From the NCBI GenBank assembly GCA_022827905.1, contig JAJEIQ010000076.1, positions 1-64,000 on the forward strand: 64,000 bases of DNA, read 5' to 3'. The first letter of the stretch is position 1. Each line of letters starts with the position of its first letter. Below are positions 42,915-51,352 of this stretch, piece after piece. A program made the position numbers and the translations under genes. The notes under the pieces were generated by a model. That model saw only the letters and a list, made by a program, of their open reading frames with translations. It searched no databases and had not been told where the DNA came from. The stretch comes from Pseudomonadales bacterium (lineage in GTDB: Bacteria > Pseudomonadota > Gammaproteobacteria > Pseudomonadales > Azotimanducaceae).

Positions 42915-43802
42915 TTGCGCGTGGCCTGCGCCATGGTCCTGATTGCCATCGCCAGCGCCGCTCAGGCCCGCTCGATCCAGCTCGACAACGGCGATGTTTA
43001 CGATGGCGACCTGGTGGACGGTCTGCGCACCGGCAACGGAGTCTACGTCTGGGCCAGCGGCAACCGCTATGAAGGCGAGTTCGTCGCCAATCAGATGCAG
43101 GGGCAGGGCAACTACACTTGGGTTGATGGGCGCGCCTACACCGGGACGTTCGTCGCCGACCGGCGTCACGGCGAAGGCGTATTGACCTGGCGCAACGGCA
43201 ACCGCTACGAAGGCCAGTTCGAAGACGACCGGATGCATGGCCAAGGCGTCTTCACCTGGAGCAACGGGGACCGTTACGAGGGTACTTTCGTGCGCGGCAG
43301 GCGCAGCGGACCGGGACGGTTCGATTGGGTCTCCGGCGATGGCTACGTGGGCGAATTCGTGAATGGCGAACTGCATGGGCAGGGCCTGTTCTCCTGGCCC
43401 AATGGCAATCGCTACAGCGGTGGCTTTGCCAACGACCAGCGTGACGGGCTGGGGGTGTTCCATTGGCGCGACGGCACCATATTCCGGGGTCAGTTCCGCG
43501 CCAACAAGATGCACGGCTATGGCGTCAAGGAGCAGCCCGACGGAACCATGGAGCTGCAGCAGTGGACGGAAGGCGGGCTGCAGATGCGCATGCCCCTAGT
43601 CGAGGATGAGCGCTGCCGTCTGCGTCTTCAGGACCGCTACTGGATGTTCAGCAGCGGAGGCTGCGTCAACGGCTTGGCCCATGGCCGCGGCTTGGCCACC
43701 AGCTTGGATGGCGAACTGATCATCGCCGATGGCCACTTCGTGCTCGGCCACTTGGTAACGGGCGAGGCGCGGCCGATCTGGCTGCCCAGCCGTGCGCAGT
43801 GA
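42915..43802 (+). CDS. Exported MORN-repeat protein
   Basis: The protein has about 295 residues with a hydrophobic N-terminus (ACAMVLIAIASAAQA, likely signal peptide) and seven or eight MORN repeats of 23 residues, e.g. YEGEFVANQMQGQGNYTW and YEGQFEDDRMHGQGVFTW. The C-terminal part has two cysteines (RCRLRL, GGCVNG). MORN repeats bind lipids or proteins. Start TTG 42915 is chosen from GGGGGAA 4 bases upstream; ATG 42843 would put a REP-like fragment in coding sequence, and ATG 42933 or GTG 42921 are also possible. Coupled to the pseudokinase gene (GTGA). Confidence 0.75.
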   Translation: MRVACAMVLIAIASAAQARSIQLDNGDVYDGDLVDGLRTGNGVYVWASGNRYEGEFVANQMQGQGNYTWVDGRAYTGTFVADRRHGEGVLTWRNGNRYEGQFEDDRMHGQGVFTWSNGDRYEGTFVRGRRSGPGRFDWVSGDGYVGEFVNGELHGQGLFSWPNGNRYSGGFANDQRDGLGVFHWRDGTIFRGQFRANKMHGYGVKEQPDGTMELQQWTEGGLQMRMPLVEDERCRLRLQDRYWMFSSGGCVNGLAHGRGLATSLDGELIIADGHFVLGHLVTGEARPIWLPSRAQ

Positions 43803-45988
43803 ACATTCCCGGCTTTCAGATTGAGCGCCGACTGGGGCGTTCGGGGGATGCGGAACTTTACTTGGCCTCCCAGACCCATCCGTACAAGCGGGTGGCTCTG
43901 GCCGTCGCGCGCCGGGGAGCGGTCGAGGCGCCCGAAGCGCTGCGCGAACTTGAGCGGCATCCGGCCCTCAAGTCGGACTTCCGCCATCCACACATCTTGC
44001 ATGTCCACCGAGTTGGCGCACACCGCGAATGGCTCTACTTGGCCATGGAGTACGTCGAGGGCGGCGACCTCAGGGAGAATCTGGTTTGGGGCATGGGCCT
44101 CGAGCGGCTCGTCAACGCCTTCGGCGACCTGTGCGCGGCGTTGGACCATGCCCGCGGGAAGGGTCTTGCGCATCGGCGGATCGGCGCCGCAAGCATACTC
44201 TTCAGATCGCCAAGCGAAGTGGTTTTGGCAGGTTATTGCTCGGTCGCCGCTGACTGGGCCGAACGCGATCAACAGTCGCCGCCGGGTGGGGCGAGCGCCG
44301 CGGCTCATCGCGACGACCTTTTCGACTTAGCGCGAACCCTATACCAAGCATTGACCGGAGAGACGGCGCAGGGCGCGCTGCGCGGCGACGCCAATGGGCA
44401 AGCCAACGCCCCAGCGGCGCTGCCCGGCCATCTCAAGATGCTGCAGCCAGTGCTTGACCAGGCTCTGGCGGTGGATCCGAATCGGCGGTTCCAGACCGGC
44501 GCGGCGTTTCGGGAAGCCTTGGAAGCGGTGGCTCGCTCCGGTGCTTTGGCGGACCTGTCCATCAAGACCGCCGCGGTTTCCAGCGGGGAGATACGGACCG
44601 TGGGTGAAGCTGCGGGGCTATCCTCGCGGGAGCCGATTCGCGATGAACGCGGCACCTATGGGCCTTCGGCCAAGTTCTCGCGTTGGCTGCTGGCGGCTGG
44701 CTTGGCGGTGGCGGTGATTGGCGGCGGCGTCTATCTGGTCGATCGGCAGTCGTGGCGGTTGGTCGCGTTCATGGCACAGATCGGCTTGGCTGAGGACCCC
44801 AATGTGCAGAGCGCGTGGGTGGCCGCCCAAGCGCTCAGGGAAGACCCAGTGCAGAGCCTGCCGGCCCTGGTGGCCGGCTATCGCCGCGTTCTGGAGCTCG
44901 ATGCCGGCCACAGCCAAGCCACCCAAGCCATCGCCAGCTTGGCCGACCAATGGCGGCAGGACATCGTCCAAGCCTTGGCGCAAAACGACCTTGGCAGCGC
45001 TGAAGCCAAGCACAACGAAATGACGCTGGTGTTTCCGGATGACTACAGCTTGATGGACCTAGGACGTCAAATCAGTAATCGGCGAGCGGCGGACACTTTG
45101 CTGGCCTCCACCCGGTCGCTGCTGCGCAGCCAGGGCATGTCGCGCATTCCGGCGGCCACCGTGGCCATTCAGGCCTACCAGGAGATCGTTCGGCTGGCGC
45201 CGGGACATCCCGCAGCGCTCGCGGAGTTGGCCGCCTTGGCGGAGCATTACGCGGAACTGGCGCGGGAGGCGGCGGGTCAGGGCGATGTGGATGATGCCAT
45301 CGTTTATCTGGAACGGGCAGCCACGGCCGATGGTGGCCTGCCGATTCTGGAGGCGGTGCGCGAGGAGATTCAACAGGCCAGTCGAGCCCGTAGCGCCATC
45401 CAGGAGCTGCTGCAGCAGGCCGGCGCGCAGCGTGCCCGAGGCCTTCTGGTGCATCCGCCGGGGGGCAATGCTGCCGAGCTCTATCACCGGGTGTTGGCTA
45501 CGGCCCCAGACAACGGCATCGCCCTGCAGGGTCTCAATGAAGTGACCTCGCAACTGCTGAACAAGGCCACCCAAATGTTCGAAGGCGGCGACTTGAGCGC
45601 GGTTGAGCGGTTGCTTGGGCAAGCCAGCGCGGCTGGCATTGAAGCGGCGGCGCTGCTTGAAATCCAGACTCGGCTCGATCAAGAAATCGAAGCCTTGGCA
45701 ACCATCAGCCAAAAGCTCGCGGAGGCTGGCCGCCTGCTGGCACAGGGTTTCCTTACCGAACCCCAGGAACACAATGCAGTGGCCGTGCTGCGGGACGTGC
45801 AGCGGCTGGACCCCGGCAACGCCCGGGCCGATGAACTGCTCGACCAAGCTGCCGCCCGCCTCGCCGAAGTGGCCCGGGAGGCATTCGCGGCGGGTTTGCC
45901 GGAGCCCGCCCGCCACTATTTGGACCTCGCCCTAACGGTCACGCCGGACCAAGGGGAATGGCGTTCGCTGCGGGAGTCCTGGCAATGA
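43799..45988 (+). CDS. Transmembrane pseudokinase with TPR-like periplasmic region
   Basis: The 729-residue protein has an N-terminal Ser/Thr kinase-fold domain (about 5-250): IERRLGRSGDAELYLA, HPHILHVHRVG, LYLAMEYVEGGDL, LAHRRIGAASILF and DDLFDLARTLYQALTG. Catalytic residues are missing: VAIK Lys is Ala-Val-Ala, HRD Asp is Arg (HRRIGAAS), and DFG is AGY. A TM helix (about 295-318, WLLAAGLAVAVIGGGVYLV) leads to a helical TPR-like region to the end. It probably senses or scaffolds rather than phosphorylates. The GTG start overlaps the MORN stop. Confidence 0.82.
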   Translation: MNIPGFQIERRLGRSGDAELYLASQTHPYKRVALAVARRGAVEAPEALRELERHPALKSDFRHPHILHVHRVGAHREWLYLAMEYVEGGDLRENLVWGMGLERLVNAFGDLCAALDHARGKGLAHRRIGAASILFRSPSEVVLAGYCSVAADWAERDQQSPPGGASAAAHRDDLFDLARTLYQALTGETAQGALRGDANGQANAPAALPGHLKMLQPVLDQALAVDPNRRFQTGAAFREALEAVARSGALADLSIKTAAVSSGEIRTVGEAAGLSSREPIRDERGTYGPSAKFSRWLLAAGLAVAVIGGGVYLVDRQSWRLVAFMAQIGLAEDPNVQSAWVAAQALREDPVQSLPALVAGYRRVLELDAGHSQATQAIASLADQWRQDIVQALAQNDLGSAEAKHNEMTLVFPDDYSLMDLGRQISNRRAADTLLASTRSLLRSQGMSRIPAATVAIQAYQEIVRLAPGHPAALAELAALAEHYAELAREAAGQGDVDDAIVYLERAATADGGLPILEAVREEIQQASRARSAIQELLQQAGAQRARGLLVHPPGGNAAELYHRVLATAPDNGIALQGLNEVTSQLLNKATQMFEGGDLSAVERLLGQASAAGIEAAALLEIQTRLDQEIEALATISQKLAEAGRLLAQGFLTEPQEHNAVAVLRDVQRLDPGNARADELLDQAAARLAEVAREAFAAGLPEPARHYLDLALTVTPDQGEWRSLRESWQ

Positions 45989-46028
45989 CTTGGAGCTTAC
46001 TAGCCGAGGCCGCAGATATAGTATGCTT

Positions 46029-46051
46029 GCGCCCCCATTGAGCGGGGGCGC
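46029..46051 (+). promoter_or_regulatory. Strong GC hairpin in the leader of the MBL gene
   Basis: GCGCCCCC-ATTGAGC-GGGGGCGC, a perfect 8-bp stem, ends 9 bases before the ATG of the metallo-hydrolase. No Shine-Dalgarno is visible beyond it. It could end the pseudokinase transcript or limit translation of the next gene. Confidence 0.4.
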
Positions 46052-46060
46052 CATCATCCA

Positions 46061-46963
46061 ATGGCCAGTAGCATTCCCTTTCGACGCGAGTTGAACTTCT
46101 CCTATGGGGAAGTCAGCCAGGTAGCTCCAGGCATCCGGCGCGTCATTGCTGAAAATCCAAGCCCGTTCACGCTGTACGGCACCGGCACCTACATTCTCGG
46201 TCGCGGGGAAGTGGCCGTCATCGATCCAGGGCCGGCGGATGGCGCGCACATCGCCAAGCTGCTGGAGGCCCTTGAAGGCGAGACCATCAGCCACATTCTC
46301 ATCACCCACACGCACATGGACCACTCACCGGGCTGCCGCCTTCTGCAGGCGCATACCGATGCCAAGTCCTATGCCTACGGTCCCCATGGCGCGGGCAAGC
46401 TGGAGCAGGGCGTTCCGGTCGAAGAGGGCGGCGACATGGAGTTCGAGCCCGATGAATTGCTGCAGGACGGCGATGTGCTGACCGGCGGCGACTGGTCGGT
46501 GGAGTGCGTTTACACACCGGGCCACACTTCGAACCACATGTGCTACCAGCTTCGGGAGTCGAAAGCCTTGTTCACCGGAGACCATGTCATGGGCTGGTCA
46601 ACCAGCATCATCTCGCCACCGGACGGTGACATGGGCGCCTACATCGCCAGCCTTGAGCGGCTACTCGAACGCGATGATACGGTGTACTGGCCCACCCACG
46701 GACCCTGCATCGACGATCCCAAGCCCCACGTTCAGGCATTCATCGAACACCGGCTGGCCAGGGAACGGCAAATCATCGACTGCATCGAGCAGGGCGTGCA
46801 TCGCATTGAGGACATGGTGCCCATGATGTACACCGAATTGCCGGAATTCATGTATCCGGCGGCGGCGCGCAGCGTCCTGGCTTCCATGGAGCACCTCGTT
46901 GGCAACGGCGCCCTGAAGGCCGATGGCGGCGTTCAGTTGGGTGCGGCCTATCAGCTGGCTTGA
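46061..46963 (+). CDS. MBL-fold metallohydrolase (LACTB2-like)
   Basis: The 300-residue metallo-beta-lactamase-fold hydrolase has zinc motif HTHMDHSPG (HxHxDH), GHTSNHMCY (His), LFTGDHVMGW (Asp) and a late PTHGPCID His. The sequence resembles LACTB2 and related glyoxalase-II-like proteins, which act as thioesterases or endoribonucleases; substrate unknown. Its 3' end overlaps the histidine kinase gene by 13 bases. Confidence 0.88.
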   Translation: MASSIPFRRELNFSYGEVSQVAPGIRRVIAENPSPFTLYGTGTYILGRGEVAVIDPGPADGAHIAKLLEALEGETISHILITHTHMDHSPGCRLLQAHTDAKSYAYGPHGAGKLEQGVPVEEGGDMEFEPDELLQDGDVLTGGDWSVECVYTPGHTSNHMCYQLRESKALFTGDHVMGWSTSIISPPDGDMGAYIASLERLLERDDTVYWPTHGPCIDDPKPHVQAFIEHRLARERQIIDCIEQGVHRIEDMVPMMYTELPEFMYPAAARSVLASMEHLVGNGALKADGGVQLGAAYQLA

Positions 46964-49200
46964 GCGGTCGGCGGCGAGGCGGACGCCTTAGCTTCGATTT
47001 CTGTCTCGGTGACCATGCGCGGCTGTGGCATTTCAGCGCGCGGCTCTGGCACATCAGTGCGCGGCAGTTGCACCATGATGGCGACACCGCTGTTGTCGGT
47101 CAGGTTCAGCGCCCGCACGAAGCCGCCGTGGTGTTCGGCGATGATGCGCACCACATACAATCCCAATCCGAAGTGCAGCCGGTTGTGCGGCCCCCGGTTG
47201 CTGACCATGGAGTCGAACACCGACTTGCCCACCTGATCCGGTAGGATCGGCCCTCGATTGGCCACCGTGATTCGCAGGTAGTCGCGCTGGACATCGAGTT
47301 GGACGGTGATCGGCGAACCGCTTCGGTGAAAGTCGATGGCGTTGTCGATGATCTTGTCGAGCAATTGCTCGATCCGGTAGTCGGAAACTTCCGCGAGGGC
47401 GGGTTCCCGCGGACCGCGAAACACGAATTCACAGTCCGGGTTGCCGGCGGCGCAATTGGCCACGTAGCTTTCGAGCAGCTTCTGGATGTCGACGACCTCA
47501 AGCTCCTCGGCCTTTAGCGACTCTTCGAGATTGGCCGCATCGGAGAGGTTTTGCACGATGGAACCAATGCGGATGACGCCGTTCTTGGCGCTTGCCAGAT
47601 ACTTGCTGTCCTGTACGCCCGGGCTTTCCTCGGCGAGATTCTGCAGGGAAGTGCTTAGCGTGTTGAGCGGATTGTTGATTTCATGGCGCAGGGTGCGCGG
47701 CATGTTCTCCAGGAAGTGGTTGTGCTGATGCAGCTTGGAGAGCGTGTTGGAGAAGCTGCGGGCCAAGTCGCCGATTTCGTCCCCTGAGCCGATTTCGCTG
47801 CGCAGGGCGCTTGCTCTCAGACGTCCGTGCTGGTCGATGGCGGCGCTGGCCTCGCGGCGCAATTGGCGAATGCGCCAGGCGAGGCGTCCAGCGAACGCCA
47901 ACAGGGCGGCAAACACCGCGATCAATGCGGCCACCGACAGCAGGATGACCTGCTCGAGGGCCTCGCGCTGAAAGCTCAAGATGTCATCGATGTTCTGCTC
48001 CACCACGACCGTGCCGATCACGGCATCCTTGGAGACGATGGGATGCGCCGCCATGATGACTTCAAGCTGATTGTCCAACCGGTGCCGGGTGGCGGCCGGG
48101 CGACCCGCCAGCGTGGCGCTGATGATGTCCGCTGCAGTGTTCTCAACGGGTCCGCCGCCGCGTTCCGCCTCTAGGGACTCCAAGGTGGTGAAGCGGTGCA
48201 GAACGGGCCGTATCGCTTCGAAGCCCTGCTGGATCAAGCCCAATGTGGTGCTTTCATCCGGGCTCGGGCCTGCGCCTTCCGGGAGTTGGGCGCCGGCTTC
48301 GGCCCGCACTCGTTGCTGGGCGTCAATGACCAGGATGCGGGCGCCGGAGTATCCGAGCCCTTGGATGATGTTGAGCACTTCCGGGGAGCGCAGAACGATC
48401 AGATTGAAGCTCTCCTTGCCGGCCTTGGGCAGGGTCTGCGCCAACTTGAGCGGTGCCCGGGCAACGGGATCATCCACGTCGGCGACCGAGACGCCGAAGT
48501 AGCGGCGCGAACCCAAGCGATCCAAGGGCAGGCGAAACTCCATCGACCAACCGGACTCGCCCACTTCCATAAAGCCCAGCACATCCGCTTCGGCGGTGCC
48601 GGTGGTGGCGAATCGCCAATCCCCGTCCATGGCGTAGGCGGTGACCACCCCGGGCTCAGCGAAGACCAGGCCGATGCGGCCGTCCTCGCCGTCGGAGCCG
48701 ATGTAGGACAAGCGCACATGGTCGGCGTTGTCCAGGCGCAGGTACTCCGGGTCGCGATAGACGAGGTCGGAGTCCCTGACTTGTACGAACAGATGCAGTT
48801 GGCCAGCGCGCTCCCCGAGCAGGAGTTGAAACGCGCCGTCGTCCGACGTGGCTGGCCCGAAGCTCAACAGCCGGTCCTCGGCCCCTTCGCCCCAATCGTC
48901 GTAGCGTCCGTCAAGGCGGATGTTGCCCTCAAGAGGGTGGGCGAACAGGGACTCGTAGTCCTCGATGGTCACCGGCAGATCGTTGAACAGATCCTCACGG
49001 CCGTTGAACAGGGTGGAGATGCCTTCGGCCGTCAACAACTGGGCTTGGGATTGGCCTTGCACCAACAACCGCTCCATCTCCAGCAGTTGGCGGTAGCTGA
49101 ACCAAGGCACCACCAACAGGGTGAGGCTCAGCAGCATCAACTTGGTGCCGATGCGCGGGCCGCGCAAGGGATTTAGCTTTTTCGCTAGGGCGGCAGCCAT
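46951..49200 (-). CDS. pdsS: Sensor histidine kinase of the Pds (proteobacterial dedicated sortase) type
   Basis: The 749-residue kinase has a TM helix near residue 20-40 (GTKLMLLSLTLLVVPWFSY) and a large periplasmic sensor with a beta-sandwich segment. A second TM (about 420-445) precedes a HAMP-like region, the phosphoacceptor TLRHEINNPLNTLSTSL (His) and an ATPase domain (DKIIDNAIDFH, FGLGLYVVRIIAEHHGG). Blocks such as NPLRGPRIGTKLMLLSLTL and LLTAEGISTLFNGRED are characteristic of this kinase class. It overlaps the response regulator gene by 16 bases. The target sortase gene is not in the window. Confidence 0.85.
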   Translation of the reverse strand: MAAALAKKLNPLRGPRIGTKLMLLSLTLLVVPWFSYRQLLEMERLLVQGQSQAQLLTAEGISTLFNGREDLFNDLPVTIEDYESLFAHPLEGNIRLDGRYDDWGEGAEDRLLSFGPATSDDGAFQLLLGERAGQLHLFVQVRDSDLVYRDPEYLRLDNADHVRLSYIGSDGEDGRIGLVFAEPGVVTAYAMDGDWRFATTGTAEADVLGFMEVGESGWSMEFRLPLDRLGSRRYFGVSVADVDDPVARAPLKLAQTLPKAGKESFNLIVLRSPEVLNIIQGLGYSGARILVIDAQQRVRAEAGAQLPEGAGPSPDESTTLGLIQQGFEAIRPVLHRFTTLESLEAERGGGPVENTAADIISATLAGRPAATRHRLDNQLEVIMAAHPIVSKDAVIGTVVVEQNIDDILSFQREALEQVILLSVAALIAVFAALLAFAGRLAWRIRQLRREASAAIDQHGRLRASALRSEIGSGDEIGDLARSFSNTLSKLHQHNHFLENMPRTLRHEINNPLNTLSTSLQNLAEESPGVQDSKYLASAKNGVIRIGSIVQNLSDAANLEESLKAEELEVVDIQKLLESYVANCAAGNPDCEFVFRGPREPALAEVSDYRIEQLLDKIIDNAIDFHRSGSPITVQLDVQRDYLRITVANRGPILPDQVGKSVFDSMVSNRGPHNRLHFGLGLYVVRIIAEHHGGFVRALNLTDNSGVAIMVQLPRTDVPEPRAEMPQPRMVTETEIEAKASASPPTAQAS

Positions 49201-49886
49201 CGGTAGCCGAAGCCGTATTCGCTCTTGATGCAGGCGAAGTTGGCGTCCAAGCGCTCAAACTTCTTGCGAATGTTGCGCATGTGGGTGTTGATGGTGTTGT
49301 TGGTCACCAGGCTCTGCATGGTGGCGTTCATGAGGGTTTCATAGCTGACGGCGTGGCCGGGCACCCGCACCAGCTTGGCCAGCATTCGGAACTCGGTGCC
49401 GGAGAGGTCAATGCGCTGGCCCTTCCAGGAAACCAGCAGCGCGTCCTGATCGAGGGTGAGATGGCCGATTTTTCGGGCCGTGGAACTGTCGCGCTCGGCG
49501 TTCTCGGCGCGCACCTCGTTGATCCTGAGCAGCGAGGAGATCCGTTCCGCCAAGTAATCGAGGGAAATGGGCTTGGGCAGATAATCCCAGGCGCCTAGCC
49601 GCAGACCCGATATCTTGTCGATCTCGTTGATGCGTTCGGTTAGAAAGATGACCGGCAGGGAAGGGGACTTGAAGAGCAATTCCCGGCAGAGCTGAAAGCC
49701 CGCATCCACTTCATCGCCGAGGATGATATCGAGTATGACCAGATCGGGCAGGTCGCCGTCCATCCGCTCCAAGGCTTCCCGGCGGCTGCCGTAGGCGACC
49801 ACTTCGTAGCCCTTCTTGGTGATGGCGTCACGGTAGTTGGCCCGCTGGTCCGGGTCGTCCTCGACAATGGCGATGCGCTTGGCCAT
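49185..49886 (-). CDS. pdsR: Response regulator of the Pds type
   Basis: The 233-residue OmpR-type regulator has a receiver domain (IAIVEDDPDQRANYRDAI, phosphoacceptor in LVILDIILGDEVDAGFQLCREL across two blocks, Lys in YLPKPISL) and a winged-helix domain (HAVSYETLMNAT, NTINTHMRNIRKKFE, FGYRWLPP). The GDEVDAGFQLCREL insert matches PdsR. It is transcribed with pdsS from the divergent region before the NadR-like kinase. Confidence 0.87.
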   Translation of the reverse strand: MAKRIAIVEDDPDQRANYRDAITKKGYEVVAYGSRREALERMDGDLPDLVILDIILGDEVDAGFQLCRELLFKSPSLPVIFLTERINEIDKISGLRLGAWDYLPKPISLDYLAERISSLLRINEVRAENAERDSSTARKIGHLTLDQDALLVSWKGQRIDLSGTEFRMLAKLVRVPGHAVSYETLMNATMQSLVTNNTINTHMRNIRKKFERLDANFACIKSEYGFGYRWLPP

Positions 49887-50001
49887 GGTGCGGCGTTGCC
49901 TCCTAACTCAACTCCCCATTTTGCCACAGCCCGCAAACCCGTGCCTGTATGATGGACGGTCGATGAATACCGCTTGTTGGCATTGCTAGGTCTACGGGGG
50001 C

Positions 50002-50523
50002 ATGCGCACTGATCCGCTCATCGTCTGCCTGACCGGGTCCGAATCGACCGGCAAAACGACCTTGGCAACCGCCTTGGCGAATCACTACGACGCTCCGCTG
50101 GTGCCGGAGGTCGCACGGCGTCAATTGACCCCGAATCGTCCTTATGGCCCGAAGGAGGTCTTGGCCATCGCCCGGGAGCAGGTGTGTTTGGAAGCGGAAG
50201 CGCTGGCAGGGTCGCCTCGGTTGGTGGTTTGCGACACGGATCTGCTGGTCATTCAGATTTGGTGGCAAGTCAAGTTTGGGATTCTGCCCGAGGAACTCGC
50301 GGCGGCGCTGGCGGGCCGCTCCGCGCGCGCCTATCTGCTCACCCGGCCGGACATCCCCTGGGTGCCGGACCCGCTGCGCGAGAGCGGCGGCGAGCGCTCG
50401 GATCTGCACCGCCGTTACCAACGGGCCTTGGCCGAGGGACCACATCCCTACTTGGAAGTGGGCGGCCCTTTCAGCAACCGGCTGGCGGCTGCGCGACGGC
50501 AGATTGCCCAATGGCTTGTGTGA
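50002..50523 (+). CDS. NadR-like ATPase/nicotinamide riboside kinase-like protein
   Basis: The 173-residue P-loop protein has Walker A LTGSESTGKTTLATALA, a LVVCDTDLLVIQIWW Walker B-like segment and a DIPWVPDPLRESGG loop. These match the C-terminal kinase domain of NadR, which phosphorylates nicotinamide riboside. The N-terminal NMN adenylyltransferase and HTH of NadR are absent. Together with the next two genes it suggests NAD-related metabolism. A hairpin-poor 29-base gap separates it from the convergent sirtuin gene. Confidence 0.82.
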   Translation: MRTDPLIVCLTGSESTGKTTLATALANHYDAPLVPEVARRQLTPNRPYGPKEVLAIAREQVCLEAEALAGSPRLVVCDTDLLVIQIWWQVKFGILPEELAAALAGRSARAYLLTRPDIPWVPDPLRESGGERSDLHRRYQRALAEGPHPYLEVGGPFSNRLAAARRQIAQWLV

Positions 50524-50552
50524 GGCGCCCTGACTAACCGTTGAAATCAGGA

Positions 50553-51314
50553 CTAGTTGATACCCACGGCGAACGACAACGCCGGGCCGATCTCCCCGCG
50601 AACCACTAGGTCGGCCAAGGCGTCCAACGGCGTCTCCTCCCGATTGACGATCGCGAGCTTAGCGCCCAGGCGCTTGGCGTGTTCCGGGAATCCTGCCGCC
50701 GGATAGACCACCAACGAGGAGCCGGCGACGACCATCAGGTCGCACTCCTCCACCGCCGCTTGGGCGCGCAGCATGGCCTGTTCCGGCATCGCTTGGCCGA
50801 AGGATATGGTGGCCGACTTGATGATGCCGCCGCAGCGTCCGCACGGCTCAACGCGCCCGAGTTGCTTGAATTGACGCTCCAGATCGCCGAGTTCATAGCG
50901 TATGCCGCAGGACAGGCAGGTGGCGTAGCTGGCGTTGCCGTGCAATTCAATGACCTGCTCCTTGGGTACCCCGGCATCTTGGTGCAGATTGTCCACGTTC
51001 TGCGTGATCACAGCCAAGCAGCGGCCTTCCTCGACTAAGCGGGCGACGCTGAGATGGCCCTTGTTGGGCTGGGCGTTTTCCATCAGCCGCTCGCCGGTGA
51101 AGCGCCGGCGCCAAGATTCGGTGCGGACTTCCTCGGAGCCGACAAAGTCCTGGAACTGAATGGGCTTGATCTGGTTCCACAAGCCCGTGCCGGGGCTGCG
51201 GAAGTCCGGGATGCCGGACTCGGTGCTGATGCCCGCTCCGGTGAAGAAGACGATTCGCTGCGCATCGGCCAGCAGGGTGGCAAGCTGCTCGACGCTGTCA
51301 TCCAAACCGGGCAT
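50553..51314 (-). CDS. NAD-dependent protein deacylase (sirtuin)
   Basis: The 253-residue Sir2 enzyme removes acyl groups from lysines using NAD+ and releases nicotinamide. Motifs: VFFTGAGISTESGIPDFR, TQNVDNLHQDAG, the catalytic His in ELHGNASYATCLSCG and the zinc cysteines CLSCG...CGRCGG, and ISFGQAMPE. Length is typical of bacterial CobB-like class II/III. Start ATG 51314 is used; an ATG at 51362 is an alternative. Confidence 0.92.
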   Translation of the reverse strand: MPGLDDSVEQLATLLADAQRIVFFTGAGISTESGIPDFRSPGTGLWNQIKPIQFQDFVGSEEVRTESWRRRFTGERLMENAQPNKGHLSVARLVEEGRCLAVITQNVDNLHQDAGVPKEQVIELHGNASYATCLSCGIRYELGDLERQFKQLGRVEPCGRCGGIIKSATISFGQAMPEQAMLRAQAAVEECDLMVVAGSSLVVYPAAGFPEHAKRLGAKLAIVNREETPLDALADLVVRGEIGPALSFAVGIN

Positions 51315-51352
51315 CCCGTTGCTCCTTCTGCGAGACGGGCTAGTATAGCGGC

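Noticed and set aside
50524-50552. CCTGA...TCAGG stem between the kinase and sirtuin genes as a terminator
   Set aside because: Five-base stem with a large loop and no T-run.
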